Positions 18,309-27,260 are shown, numbered from the stretch's first letter. The stretch: DNA of 64,000 nucleotides from Aquimarina spinulae (GCF_943373825.1 NZ_CALSBP010000001.1:496001-560000); one strand, 5' to 3'. The notes: generated by a model from the sequence alone, not told the origin. Translations and numbers: made by a program.

Positions 18309-19685
18309 TTAATTTTTATCGATTATTTTTAGCAATTCTTCTAATATTTCGTCGTCTTCATCCAATAAATGGTCTTTAATTTTGATTTCTGGGATCACAC
18401 CTTGATCTTTATTTTCGCCACTAACACGTTCAATTCGACCTTTGGGGATATCTACTTTTATACCAGTTTTAGGTAGTTTATAACTAAAAATTGAGGCGTA
18501 GAGGTTAGCATATTCTCCTGTTTCTTCACCTACGATTGTTCCAAAGCCATAATCTTGTATTTGAGCGGCGGTTACGGTAGATTGTGAATACGATTGCCGA
18601 TTTACTAACACATAAATATTACCCTTAAATCTTTTTGACTTAGGTTGAGGCTCGTATAGATCAAAATCATAATCGTAAATTTTACCATTTTTGTGTTGAA
18701 ACACCGATTTCCAAAAAGCTTTAGTTGTGTCTTTGGTCTGCTGCACGTGTTCTTTTAGTAATTTACTGGTTTTAAGCTGAAAGCGAGAAGACCATTTGAA
18801 AGGTTTGTCTGCAATATAGGACACCAAATAGTCACTAAATGAATCATCTCCACCTGGGTTGTTTCTTAAATCTATAACGAGGTTTTTAGATTGCTTTGCA
18901 TTGATTTCAACAAAGGCCGAATCGATAAACCGACGATATTTGTCTTCATTGCCACCAAAGTTTCCAGGATTGATATAAGAAACATTAGGCATGAATCTAA
19001 ACGACCTTTTGCGGTTTATGATGTCTTCTCTTTTCATCTCAAAATCATCGATGGTTTTTATGGATTTAAGTGTATGATTTTCAATACGGCCATTTTGACA
19101 AATTTTGATTTCAAATTTATCGACTCCCCCAAAAACTCGCCAATAATATCTGGGTAATGTTAAGAATTCAATTTGAGCGTTTTTAAAATAAGATCGCTCT
19201 GCCGAAATTTGTGGATAAATCTTTTCTAACACCTCTTCTATTTTAAGACCATTAATACTTAATAACTCTGTACCAATTTTAATAGTTTTATTTACAGACC
19301 AATCTTTTCTAACTAATGTCTTTCCATTTTCAAAAGCAACTTCAAGAGGAAAAATTGTTCCGCCAGATTTAGCATATCTCATATAGGATTGAACCGGAAA
19401 TGGTATTCTTGTATGTCCATTATTGATTTTTGAAACAACTTGTTGAAATAAATTTGTAGCTTCTAAAAAGTTTAAAGAGTCTTTCTTAATTTTGTTCTTA
19501 ACATTGTTGTATGTTACCTCAAAATCTTTTTTAGTTGTGTATGCATATAAGTTAAAATGGGTGTCTTCTAAAGATTTTTTTAATACTCTTAGATCTTCTA
19601 AAACTTGATTTTTTGAGAATTTAGTTTGACCAAAAGTAGTAAAAAAGTACAGTGATAAAAGAACTATTAGATAAATTGATTTCAT
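18309..19685 (-). CDS. S41 family peptidase (C-terminal processing protease-like)
   Basis: A 458-residue exported protein with a signal peptide (1-19, ending TFGQ). It has an N-terminal helical region, a PDZ-like segment (GTELLSINGLKIEEVLEKIYP) and an S41 core with DLRNNPGGDDSFSDYL and the nucleophile in NRQSYSQSTVTAA. The fold and motifs fit tail-specific proteases. Similar secreted S41 proteins are common in flavobacteria, and their targets are mostly unknown. It is a single gene, downstream of an AraC regulator gene on the same strand. Confidence 0.88.
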   Translation of the reverse strand: MKSIYLIVLLSLYFFTTFGQTKFSKNQVLEDLRVLKKSLEDTHFNLYAYTTKKDFEVTYNNVKNKIKKDSLNFLEATNLFQQVVSKINNGHTRIPFPVQSYMRYAKSGGTIFPLEVAFENGKTLVRKDWSVNKTIKIGTELLSINGLKIEEVLEKIYPQISAERSYFKNAQIEFLTLPRYYWRVFGGVDKFEIKICQNGRIENHTLKSIKTIDDFEMKREDIINRKRSFRFMPNVSYINPGNFGGNEDKYRRFIDSAFVEINAKQSKNLVIDLRNNPGGDDSFSDYLVSYIADKPFKWSSRFQLKTSKLLKEHVQQTKDTTKAFWKSVFQHKNGKIYDYDFDLYEPQPKSKRFKGNIYVLVNRQSYSQSTVTAAQIQDYGFGTIVGEETGEYANLYASIFSYKLPKTGIKVDIPKGRIERVSGENKDQGVIPEIKIKDHLLDEDDEILEELLKIIDKN

Positions 19686-19819
19686 TTAGTTTTGTATTTA
19701 GAAGCTTTTTAAAAAGATTTTAAATTTCTCCTTGTAAGGGAGGAACCAAAAATCTTAATTTTACGAATGTATTACTAATTCAAGCTGCAAAACTAAGGCT
19801 CAAGAAAACTCTAATCGTC

Positions 19820-20959
19820 CTAATGCTTCTTTTCGGACTCATTTTTTAGTTTTTTAAGATATTGACTTGGAGTTAGTTGGGTTGTTTTCTTGAAAACAAG
19901 ATTAAAAGTAGACTTTGAATTAAAACCACATTCATAAGCAAGCCCTAATAACGATAGTTTATTTTGATCTGAAGATTTTAAACGTTCTATAAATGCTACA
20001 ATACGATAAGAGTTAACCAAATCATAAAAATTTTGAGAACAGTTTTGATTAATTTTTAATGAAACTTGCTTAGGTTTCATTTGTAACAATTCAGAGAGCT
20101 TAGTTAAATTTAGGTCAGGATTTAAGTAAGGCTTTTTATGTTGCATTAACTCTTCCAATTTTTGTACAAACTGCTGGTCTTTTTCTACTAATTGTTTATT
20201 TGGTATTTTTTTTATTACTTCTAAATCCAAAGATGATTTATATTTTCTTAAATATCCCTTAAAACCTATCCAGCTGCATAGTATGGCCAATCCTACAAAT
20301 GTGGGAAGAAAATAATACTCTTTTAAATTTCTATCAAAAATAAATCGATCTATTTCTGTAATTATATTCCATAAAATAAAAAAGGAAGCATAAATAATTA
20401 TTGGAGTTTTTAACCAATTGTGTGAACGCTTATCTAATTTGGAATAATATTCCTTTAGTAAATTTTGATGTTTATAAAGTAATCTTAAAGAGATAATGCT
20501 ATAGCTAATAATTGAAATGACTCCTATCCATTGCTCGGTCAAATATGCATAACTAACAGTTGGCATAGGGGTAGAATACAATCCATCTGCGCCATTTCTG
20601 TATATAGATGTTCTATAAAAGATAAATTCTAATATAAGTGGTAGAAAATGAATAGCATCTTTTCTAGAAAATTTAAAAGATGGGGTAGTTACACTTTTAG
20701 TATAAAAATATAATGCAGGACCAATACCGTATAGCATTTCTAGTTGAATATACCTAAAAACCCCAAGCATGTCATTATCTTTTAAAATATTAACCAGAAC
20801 TATGTTTAACGCCATTATGGCGTAAAAAAAAGTTAACATTGCTAAAAACTTGTGGGCTAAAGTTCTGGGGCGTTTTAAAAAAATAAGCACACTTAATACT
20901 ATGGCCTGAAGAGCAAAAACAGATATAATAGTAAATAAAACGGAATTTGAAGTAATCAT
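19820..20959 (-). CDS. Membrane-bound AraC-family transcriptional regulator
   Basis: A 379-residue protein with about seven hydrophobic helices in residues 5-235 and a C-terminal AraC HTH domain (about 265-375; NLTKLSELLQMKPKQVSLKIN ... ECGFNSKSTFNLVFKKTTQLTPSQYL). It has the same architecture as the gene at 10.8 kb. It precedes the S41 protease gene by about 130 bp and may regulate it. It is also the last conserved-looking chromosomal gene before the cassette-like array. Confidence 0.87.
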   Translation of the reverse strand: MITSNSVLFTIISVFALQAIVLSVLIFLKRPRTLAHKFLAMLTFFYAIMALNIVLVNILKDNDMLGVFRYIQLEMLYGIGPALYFYTKSVTTPSFKFSRKDAIHFLPLILEFIFYRTSIYRNGADGLYSTPMPTVSYAYLTEQWIGVISIISYSIISLRLLYKHQNLLKEYYSKLDKRSHNWLKTPIIIYASFFILWNIITEIDRFIFDRNLKEYYFLPTFVGLAILCSWIGFKGYLRKYKSSLDLEVIKKIPNKQLVEKDQQFVQKLEELMQHKKPYLNPDLNLTKLSELLQMKPKQVSLKINQNCSQNFYDLVNSYRIVAFIERLKSSDQNKLSLLGLAYECGFNSKSTFNLVFKKTTQLTPSQYLKKLKNESEKKH

Positions 20960-21177
20960 CTACATTATTAATTTTTTTAGCTGATTCTTTAACTAAATTA
21001 ATCTATTTCTTGTTATACTAAGCCTGCCGTAGCATCTCTATGCTTTTGTTTTCAAATATCTTCGATGAGTTTAATGTTGATAATTAGGATGATACACTCT
21101 ACGGGTGTAGTTACACTATTCTATTCAACATTTTGTTGCCTGTACTTCTTTCTTGAAAGGAAAATAAATAGGAAACT

Positions 21178-21915
21178 CTATTTTTTATGAGCAATAATAA
21201 CATAAGTCGGAAAAGCATATGATTTTTTCTTAATAATTTTTCTGATTTCAAAATTATTTATTTGAAGAAATATTTCAATTTCATTTATGGTAAAAGTTCG
21301 TATTATCGAATTGTCTTTTCCGATTTTAATTAATTTCTTTCCTTCTTTTTTATAATAATTTGATTCCCAAATAAAATCCATTCCTTGTTTTAAATTTAGG
21401 TTCCATTTACTTTTTCGAACATAGTACATGTTATCATAACTTGCTTCGTGTGTTATTTCTTTTCCTTCAGAAATTTCTGGTATGAATTTATTAGCATCAA
21501 TAAAATCAAAACAAAATACCCCTCCTTTTTCTAAATTATTATGAATGCTTTTTAAGGTAGAATCTACATCTTGATTGCTGAGTAGATAACTAATAGTCCT
21601 TCCTGTCATTATTATGCTTTCCACTGGTTTTTCAAGTTTAAAAGAACGCATATCTCCTTTTATATATATACAATCAGGGTTTTTTATTTTGGCTATCTCC
21701 AGCATTTCTTCATTTAAATCAAAGCCCAAATATTCAAATCCATTTTTTTTAAAATATGTTGTCAGGTTCCCAGTTCCGCTACCTATTTCTAAAAGGCTTT
21801 TTTTGTTATATTTCCTAAGTACTTCACTATAAAACTCATATTCACCTTTATAATCAATAAAAGTAGCATACATTGCTTCATAAACTTTTGCTAAATCAGA
21901 ATACAGCCTATTCAT
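21178..21915 (-). CDS. Class I SAM-dependent methyltransferase
   Basis: A 245-residue Rossmann-fold methyltransferase with motif I at E43-N50 (EIGSGTGN), the acidic ribose-binding residue in YLGFDLNEEML, and the post-I GDMRSF segment. The substrate is unknown; the closest pattern is the Methyltransf_25 type acting on small molecules. It is the most downstream gene of the minus-strand array. A GTTGCC-type half-site at 21135-21140 follows its stop, but I could not find a convincing partner arm there. Confidence 0.85.
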   Translation of the reverse strand: MNRLYSDLAKVYEAMYATFIDYKGEYEFYSEVLRKYNKKSLLEIGSGTGNLTTYFKKNGFEYLGFDLNEEMLEIAKIKNPDCIYIKGDMRSFKLEKPVESIIMTGRTISYLLSNQDVDSTLKSIHNNLEKGGVFCFDFIDANKFIPEISEGKEITHEASYDNMYYVRKSKWNLNLKQGMDFIWESNYYKKEGKKLIKIGKDNSIIRTFTINEIEIFLQINNFEIRKIIKKKSYAFPTYVIIAHKK

Positions 21916-22025
21916 TTATGTTGAAATTGTTTATGAGTTTTTTGGTATTATGTTCATTTTTAAAGCCCACTTAAAGACTGGAACCACAAAATTGAATCAG
22001 TTGTAAATTAAAAACTTTGCGAACT

Positions 22026-22096
22026 GCATAAAGTTAAGGGAATTCTCGATTAAGCACAAGATTTTGTATTAATTATAGGGCACTGTGTTGTGTGCA
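22026..22096 (-). repeat. attC-like site (degenerate)
   Basis: It follows the stop of the ZipA-like gene by 12 bp. On the plus strand the right arm is GTTGTGTGC (22087-22095), and the left arm GCATAAAG is only a rough match. Inner arms CTCGATTAAGCAC and GTATTAATTATAG share an ATTAA core, and the latter closely matches the inner arm of the site at 28.3 kb. Confidence 0.4.
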
Positions 22097-22108
22097 GTAC
22101 TTATTTCC

Positions 22109-23194
22109 TTAATACAGCGTTAGTGAATTGTCAGAACCCGGAATTATTCCGTTATCAGTCATTTTTTTTATTAATTCAGCCAATTGTATTAATTCTAATT
22201 GTTCATTAAAAGGTTCTCCGTTTCTATTTATGATTTGCCCACCTAATCTTGTTTGACAGTATTTTATTGAATTAATTAAAACTCTATAAACATTCATTGG
22301 GTCTGCACTTCTCGGAATAGAAAAACCAAATACTAAATTAGTAGGATTCATCTTTCCGTTTTTTATTTGTTCAGGAAGGAAGTAACCAGGTTCGGTTGAA
22401 GTCCAAACGCTAAAGTGTTGGTCAGACGCATATTCTGAACTATTATTCCAGTGAAATAAATCTCCATCTCCCCAATTAAGACCTAAACTTTGTAAAACAT
22501 CCCAAACTTCTCTACCATCATACGTGCTTTGGTTTTGCAGTCCAATAAGAATGTCTTTGTCAAATAAACCATTTAGTTTTATTAACTGCTTACTTTTTTC
22601 AATTGCTGATTCTTTGGATTCTGTTTCCTTAATCTCAAAATCCAATGAGTGCTTTTCAAGTCTTTTCTTTAATTCATGAATATATTTTTCTAATTTTTTA
22701 TGGTCGTAATTCGGGTTTTCTTCATTGAAAACGTCAAGAAGACTAATTGCGATTTGAATTTGGTCATATGTTTCTGGTGTTCCTCCTGCAAGAGCATAAG
22801 TCCATCTGTTATCTTCTGGAGAATGTCCGAATATTGTTGAAGAAAAATTTGTTCGCCATTCTAAATCAAATAACTCATATAATTTCTCCTGTTTGATTAT
22901 TTTTCCGCTTGGTATTACTAGGTCAATAATCCATTCTCTACTCGAATCAGCTTTATACTCGACTTCCTCTTCTTTATTTTCAATTTCAGGAATTTGAAGT
23001 TGTTTTTCGTCCAATATGTGAGACATATCTTCAGAAGATTTATTAAGACCTAGCTTTTCAATTCTGTCTGCACTTTGAGATGCAGTAGATATGAAGAATT
23101 CATCTTGATTTGGTTCAGATTTTGTTTTTCTTGTCAAGAAGAAAATCACTCCGATTACTATAATTCCAATGATTAAGTATGTCATTTTATTCAT
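22109..23194 (-). CDS. Membrane-anchored ZipA C-terminal-domain-like protein
   Basis: About 361 residues from the ATG at 23194 (MNKMTYLII). A GTG nine codons upstream would place the start inside the attC-like site, so I rejected it. One N-terminal transmembrane helix (about 5-20) is followed by an acidic linker to about 100. Residues from about 220 resemble the ZipA FtsZ-binding domain: LGLNWGDGDLFHW, a short HFSVW strand, PGYF, then VFGFSIPRSADPMNVYRVL and RLGGQIINRNGEPF. The anchor, linker and domain order matches ZipA of Gammaproteobacteria, which is not normally part of the Bacteroidota divisome. It may target FtsZ or be an immunity-type protein. Confidence 0.62.
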   Translation of the reverse strand: MNKMTYLIIGIIVIGVIFFLTRKTKSEPNQDEFFISTASQSADRIEKLGLNKSSEDMSHILDEKQLQIPEIENKEEEVEYKADSSREWIIDLVIPSGKIIKQEKLYELFDLEWRTNFSSTIFGHSPEDNRWTYALAGGTPETYDQIQIAISLLDVFNEENPNYDHKKLEKYIHELKKRLEKHSLDFEIKETESKESAIEKSKQLIKLNGLFDKDILIGLQNQSTYDGREVWDVLQSLGLNWGDGDLFHWNNSSEYASDQHFSVWTSTEPGYFLPEQIKNGKMNPTNLVFGFSIPRSADPMNVYRVLINSIKYCQTRLGGQIINRNGEPFNEQLELIQLAELIKKMTDNGIIPGSDNSLTLY

Positions 23195-23217
23195 TTTGTT
23201 CGAGAGTTTCTCGTATT

Positions 23218-23308
23218 GCACACAACGTGTTTGTATATGGTTAGTTGCGGGGGTTTGCTCGTAAGTAGTCTATAATCAATTAATTATTTTGGACACTTTG
23301 TTATGTGC
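23218..23308 (-). repeat. attC-like site between ZipA-like and SUKH genes
   Basis: Outer arms GCACACAACGTGT (23218-23230) and ACACTTTGTTATGTGC (23293-23308) are complementary apart from a 3-nt bulge. The inner arm ATGGTTAGTTG pairs imperfectly with CAATTAATTAT. The right arm begins 3 bp after the upstream gene's stop codon. The core reads GTTATGTGC rather than the classic GTTRRRY. Confidence 0.6.
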
Positions 23309-23311
23309 TTT

Positions 23312-23953
23312 TTATTTATTTTTAGATAATCTTAATGAGTTATATTTTTCCAGATAGTTATTCCAATCAAAATCAGGAAATAATTGAGGCATATGAGATT
23401 TAAAATCCTTAATCAAATCACTTTCAAAACTTTCATATTGAATATCCAGTAAAATCAATGGCCAGTTTTTGTAGGCTCTTGATTCATATAACATTGTGAT
23501 ATATCCCTCAAAATTTATATCCAAACTTTTGGTTGATCGTTCTCCCCAAGTATGGGTATAAATTGACTCCCAAGTTCCTGTTTCATTGTCAATAATGAAT
23601 CCACAACTAAATTCAGGTGAAACATTGTCAAATGGATGATAAAACTCCAAGAGCTCATTAAATTCTAAATCGTCTCGTTCAAAGACTTGTCCTTCCCAAC
23701 TTCCGACAATAGTTTCAAAATCAATAAATTCAAGATTTCCATAAGCTTGTTCAATATTATTGGCTTTCCAGTTTATTTCTAAACCATTAGTTTTATTATA
23801 CATTTCCTGAAAACTTTTATCAAACATAGATAATCGGCTAAGAAGAGATTTCTTTTCCATTGGGATCATATATCTGAAACCAAGTTCTAAGAGATTGTTC
23901 TTTTTTGCTTTGTAGAGTTTAATTTCTAGATTTTCATAAAATTTAAGAGCCAT
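23312..23953 (-). CDS. SMI1/KNR4 (SUKH) family protein
   Basis: A 213-residue soluble protein. The central segment FQEMYNKTNGLEINW ... LEFIDFETIVGSW and the later FSCGFIIDNETGTWESIYTHTWGERS fit the SUKH fold, whose bacterial members often act as immunity proteins against nuclease toxins of polymorphic toxin systems. No toxin gene lies beside it. It is one unit of the minus-strand cassette-like array, with an attC-like site starting 3 bp after its stop codon. Confidence 0.72.
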   Translation of the reverse strand: MALKFYENLEIKLYKAKKNNLLELGFRYMIPMEKKSLLSRLSMFDKSFQEMYNKTNGLEINWKANNIEQAYGNLEFIDFETIVGSWEGQVFERDDLEFNELLEFYHPFDNVSPEFSCGFIIDNETGTWESIYTHTWGERSTKSLDINFEGYITMLYESRAYKNWPLILLDIQYESFESDLIKDFKSHMPQLFPDFDWNNYLEKYNSLRLSKNK

Positions 23954-24153
23954 ATTATTCTGTTATATCTAATTATTTTACCTTAAAACTTCAAGTTTAT
24001 TTAAAAGTAGATAAAATGTTCTTATTTATTCTAATTGATTCTGACTAGCGTCAATTTTTGATGTTGAAAATTAGCTATTTATTTTTTTGTTTTCCACTCA
24101 TTTTTCTCAATCTACGTTAGCATAGTACTAAAGGCTTTTGAGAGCTATGAGGG

Positions 24154-24208
24154 TGCACATAACGTTTGGCTAAACAGCGTTTTAATGTGGTTTAGGTTTT
24201 GTTAAGCA
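24154..24208 (-). repeat. attC-like site between two SUKH genes
   Basis: A compact 55-bp site. The outer arms TGCACATAAC (24154-24163) and GTTAAGCA (24201-24208) pair through TAAC/GTTA. The inner arms CTAAAC (24170-24175) and GTTTAG (24190-24195) pair perfectly and are offset by spacers of 6 and 5 nt. It follows the upstream gene's stop by 11 bp. About 200 bp of untranslated DNA separates it from the next gene start, possibly the remains of a lost unit. Confidence 0.65.
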
Positions 24209-24219
24209 TAGTTATTTAC

Positions 24220-25005
24220 TTATTTAAATTTATTAAATTTTAAAATTATATTATTTAATCTTTCTCTATGTATTGGGCTTTCGGAAAAATGTTTTTCAAG
24301 CTCTTTTATATGTTTATTTATTTTTAGATACTTTTTAGAAAAGCTAGCTTTAGGAATAAATGCAATATACCAATGCCCAACAAATCCAAATAAAAGGAAA
24401 TAATGAATAAATTCTACAAAATCAATACTCATAGGATATATACCCTCTCCAGTCCCACTTCTCCCAGATAAAAGATACATTTGATATCCATTTTTATTTT
24501 TGCTTTTCAAATCAATAACGATATCATCATCATAACCAAAGATAGGAGCAATCTTCTTTACTCTTCTAAGTATGTTTGCTTTTTTTACTTCTTCTAAAGT
24601 ATTAAAACCCTCAAAATCCTCTGGAGAATATAGTTTCCCAAAAAAAGGATTTTCTTTCTTTAAATAATAATCTTGTAGATCGAAATCATCATTGTATTTT
24701 GAAAGATTTAAGTTATCAGGAAAAGGAGTAGCTTCTTCTTTGAATTTATCAAACATTTCATTAAGCGAGCAAATTTTGGCCTCATCAATATTTCTAGACC
24801 TTCCTTGTAGAGTATAGGTTATACCATTGTGTTTTGAGTAAAAGTTATTTATATCTTCAGGAAAATCTGAATACTTTTCACTAAGAAGTTCAAGCTGCTT
24901 TTTGTTTTTAGATTTAAAACTAATGTATATTTTTTTTATACCTACTTCATAGAGGTAATCTTTTCCCCAAGGCTTAAATTTATTTTTTTTTAAATTTTTT
25001 TTCAT
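24220..25005 (-). CDS. SMI1/KNR4-like (SUKH) protein
   Basis: A 261-residue, very lysine-rich soluble protein. LLSEKYSDFPEDINNFYSKHNG is the typical SUKH N-terminal helix pair, followed by the LNEMF helix and a beta core ending in DFVEFIHYFLLFGFVGHW. The bacterial family is linked to immunity against secreted toxins. It is a second SUKH protein directly upstream of the first, but the two sequences are not close copies. AT content and lysine codon use look higher than in the flanking chromosome. Confidence 0.65.
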   Translation of the reverse strand: MKKNLKKNKFKPWGKDYLYEVGIKKIYISFKSKNKKQLELLSEKYSDFPEDINNFYSKHNGITYTLQGRSRNIDEAKICSLNEMFDKFKEEATPFPDNLNLSKYNDDFDLQDYYLKKENPFFGKLYSPEDFEGFNTLEEVKKANILRRVKKIAPIFGYDDDIVIDLKSKNKNGYQMYLLSGRSGTGEGIYPMSIDFVEFIHYFLLFGFVGHWYIAFIPKASFSKKYLKINKHIKELEKHFSESPIHRERLNNIILKFNKFK

Positions 25006-25025
25006 CTCATTTATTTTCTATAGTA

Positions 25026-25078
25026 TGTCTAACAGTTTGTACATAGTTTGTTGCAATACGCTTTAGTATGCGTTATGA
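25026..25078 (-). repeat. attC-like site
   Basis: TCTAAC (core TAAC 25030-25033) and GTTATGA (core GTTA 25072-25075) are the outer arms. The right arm lies 4 bp after the stop codon of the upstream gene, and the left arm is 20 bp before the next start. The inner pairing is weaker than at the other sites. Confidence 0.45.
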
Positions 25079-25082
25079 AATG

Positions 25083-25886
25083 TTATATTTTACTAAAATA
25101 CCATCTATCCTGAGGAGCTGGTGAGTTTGGAATCAATTTTGCTTCCCAACCAAAATAAATAGAAATTTGCTTAATTCGTTCTTCATACTTTCCTGGATAA
25201 TTATTCCAACCAGGCCATAATTCGATTTGGTTTCCAGAAAAAAAGTAGTTGTTATATGTTGGATTATTCTCTGATGCTAAATTCTTGAAAAAGTCTTCAA
25301 TCCAAATTTCAGGATCTATATATTCTAAAGGAATCCACCCAGAGAATGCTATAGGATAAAATTCGGTCCTGCCTTTAATCATTAGCTTAATACTTTCTTT
25401 ATCATGATCAATTTCTTGTATTTTGATAAAAAAATTGATTCCAGGAAAATGATAAGAGTCGTATACATCGATCCAAAATTCTCCATCTTTAGATTTTTGT
25501 CCTTTACAATCAATTTCAGATCCTTTCAGCCTATAGTTTTTATCATTGAAAAATAAACTTTCATTGTATTCACTAATCAGTAAACCAGAATCTCCTGATA
25601 CAGTAATCTGTGTTTCATCGAGCCATTTGATTAATTTATCTTCAACTTTATTCTTCCCCAATATATCAATCAAACAATCCGAATTACATGAATAATGAGT
25701 AGCACAGCCATTCGTCATTATTTTGAATGAGACCAATTGATGACATTTTTTGTCTAATCTTTTAATGATTTTAACCTTTTTTGTTTTTGTATTGAACCCA
25801 AAATGACCTATATATAACAAATTATCGGATAAAATATCAGGCGGACGAATCTTATCTTTTGAAGTTATTTCAGGAATTTTATTCAT
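25083..25886 (-). CDS. Hypothetical protein of the cassette-like array
   Basis: A 267-residue soluble protein that I do not recognise. It has no signal peptide or membrane helix. It is rich in aromatic residues in its second half (WIPLEYIDPEIWIEDFF, FGWEAKLIPNSPAPQDRWYF) and has cysteines clustered at about 59-75 (NGCATHYSCNSDC), which could be structural or metal-binding. Its position among SUKH and ankyrin genes suggests an immunity or stress role, but this is only context. Confidence 0.6.
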   Translation of the reverse strand: MNKIPEITSKDKIRPPDILSDNLLYIGHFGFNTKTKKVKIIKRLDKKCHQLVSFKIMTNGCATHYSCNSDCLIDILGKNKVEDKLIKWLDETQITVSGDSGLLISEYNESLFFNDKNYRLKGSEIDCKGQKSKDGEFWIDVYDSYHFPGINFFIKIQEIDHDKESIKLMIKGRTEFYPIAFSGWIPLEYIDPEIWIEDFFKNLASENNPTYNNYFFSGNQIELWPGWNNYPGKYEERIKQISIYFGWEAKLIPNSPAPQDRWYFSKI

Positions 25887-25966
25887 ATTCTAATTTAATT
25901 GTGGTTTCAACTCCAGTAAAGACTGTCAAATCTTAAGAACCTTGATTTTTATGTGAATCAATTATT

Positions 25967-26016
25967 ATTAAAGATAGAGTCAAAACAGTATCTGCAAATA
26001 GGGAGCTATCTTTAAT
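25967..26016. repeat. Inverted repeat after the ankyrin gene
   Basis: A perfect 11-bp inverted repeat, ATTAAAGATAG (25967-25977) and CTATCTTTAAT (26006-26016), begins 1 bp after the stop codon. It occupies the place where the other units carry an attC-like site, but lacks the TAAC/GTTA core. It could be a divergent site or a simple terminator. Confidence 0.45.
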
Positions 26017-26017
26017 T

Positions 26018-26632
26018 TTATTGTTTTTCAAGGTTAAATAATTCCGAAATATTCAAAAGCCCCAAATCTATAGCGTATTGTTGGGCTTCAATAAATATAT
26101 CTTTAGGAGGGATATTATTTAATATCATTCTCACCAGAACTTCAGCCTCAATCCCAACAGCCCCAATAATCGGATGATACGTCCCATTGGTTGGGTTTGT
26201 GATGGCACCATTCTTAATTAAGTATTCTGCTTGTAGCATGTACTTTTCTGATTGGTCATTTTTCCCAGTGTTTGGGTGCAGTAAATGCTGTAGAGCTGTT
26301 AAACCCTCCTTATCTTCAATATTAATATTTGCCCCATGTTTTACAAGTATTTCAACACACCTAGTATTTTTTGCTCTTTTTGGTAGAAGATGTATGGGGG
26401 CATAATTATACTTATTATTATTCTCATTAATCATGGCTTCATTACTTGCTAAACACTCTAAAATATTAGGAATATTATCATACACACACCAGTGTAGCAT
26501 GCTCCAAGCTTTTTTTGATGTTTTATAGTTTACATCTGCACCATCATGAATTAAGGATTGTACTTTCTTTAAGTGGTTATCACTTTTGCCCCACTTTATT
26601 GTATCGTAAAGTTCTTTGCTTAATTTTTTCAT
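26018..26632 (-). CDS. Ankyrin repeat protein
   Basis: A 204-residue cytoplasmic protein with about four ankyrin repeats in residues 20-150 (LIHDGADVNYKTSKKAWSMLHW, NKYNYAPIHLLPKRA, LVKHGANINIEDKEGLTALQHLL, YLIKNGAITNP). These repeats mediate protein binding; the partner is unknown. It is one unit of the minus-strand array. Small ankyrin proteins often occur next to toxins or catalases, but neither is present here. Confidence 0.85.
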   Translation of the reverse strand: MKKLSKELYDTIKWGKSDNHLKKVQSLIHDGADVNYKTSKKAWSMLHWCVYDNIPNILECLASNEAMINENNNKYNYAPIHLLPKRAKNTRCVEILVKHGANINIEDKEGLTALQHLLHPNTGKNDQSEKYMLQAEYLIKNGAITNPTNGTYHPIIGAVGIEAEVLVRMILNNIPPKDIFIEAQQYAIDLGLLNISELFNLEKQ

Positions 26633-26645
26633 TAGAGTTAAATTT

Positions 26646-26710
26646 GCTTCAATGATTTCGCTAAACTGTGTTTTACTGCATTTTTAATACCGTTTGTACC
26701 TTGTTATAAC
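26646..26710 (-). repeat. attC-like site
   Basis: The right arm GTTATAAC (26703-26710) starts 4 bp after the upstream gene's stop codon. The left side GCTTCAATG then ATTTC and GCTAAAC (26660-26666) closely resembles the left half of the site at 24.16 kb (GTTTG then GCTAAAC), although the left core is mutated from TAAC to AATG. The left inner arm GCTAAAC matches CGTTTGTACC on the right in part. Confidence 0.5.
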
Positions 26711-26714
26711 TGGA

Positions 26715-27149
26715 TCATTGTTTTCGGGTGAACTCAGAAATAACATTGCACCAGTCTTCAGTTCTAGTTTTTATATCCTCTTCAATATCAAATCTTGAAT
26801 AATAAGCTGAAATTAGGATTTTATTATTTTCGTTTGATACGAAATAAGCAGAGATTTTATGGTTTTCACTTTTATTTATTACAATAATCCGTTTGTAATC
26901 TTGATACTCTTCAAGTTCAAGATACCTATTACTTATCGAAATCTCCAGTGACAAAGATTCTTTGTCAGAAAGTAATCTTTTTGAAAGTTTTATTTGTTCG
27001 CCCTGGACTTTAATATAATCTGCAATAGTATTAAAATACTTTGCTAGCAAGCAATTTTTTTCTTGTTCATTGGATTCAGTCTTCATTTTGTTAACATTGG
27101 GTCCAAATGTTAATGTACTTATAAGTAGATATAAAAATACGTTCATCAT
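26715..27149 (-). CDS. Small exported hypothetical protein
   Basis: A 144-residue protein with a probable short signal peptide (MNVFLYLLISTLTFG). The rest is a mixed helical and beta sequence with no recognised motif and no cysteine cluster. Two adjacent ATG codons could start it, and I kept the outer one. An attC-like site begins 4 bp after its TGA stop, and another ends 11 bp before its start. Function unknown. Confidence 0.6.
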   Translation of the reverse strand: MMNVFLYLLISTLTFGPNVNKMKTESNEQEKNCLLAKYFNTIADYIKVQGEQIKLSKRLLSDKESLSLEISISNRYLELEEYQDYKRIIVINKSENHKISAYFVSNENNKILISAYYSRFDIEEDIKTRTEDWCNVISEFTRKQ

Positions 27150-27160
27150 TTTTTTAGCTT

Positions 27161-27256
27161 GTTTGTAACGTCTCGACTATGAGTAGTTGAGTAGGCTAGC
27201 ACTTAACTTTGTAAGTACACAATGACCACAGCAATTAGTTATCCTTTGTTAGTAAC
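27161..27256 (-). repeat. attC-like site
   Basis: Outer arms GTTTGTAAC (27161-27169) and GTTAGTAAC (27248-27256) pair at 7 of 9 positions. The left half continues GTCTCGACTATGAGTAGT, nearly the same as the left half of the 28.1-kb site. It begins 4 bp after the lipoprotein gene's stop and ends 11 bp before the next start. Confidence 0.65.
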
Positions 27257-27260
27257 AGTA

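Noticed and set aside
22109-23221. GTG start at 23221 for the ZipA-like gene
   Set aside because: The first codons would lie inside the attC-like site, and no ribosome-binding site is seen. The ATG at 23194 directly before the membrane helix is better.
25887-26017. attC-like site between the ankyrin gene and the next unit
   Set aside because: There is only an 11-bp inverted repeat without TAAC/GTTA cores, so I list it as a plain repeat.
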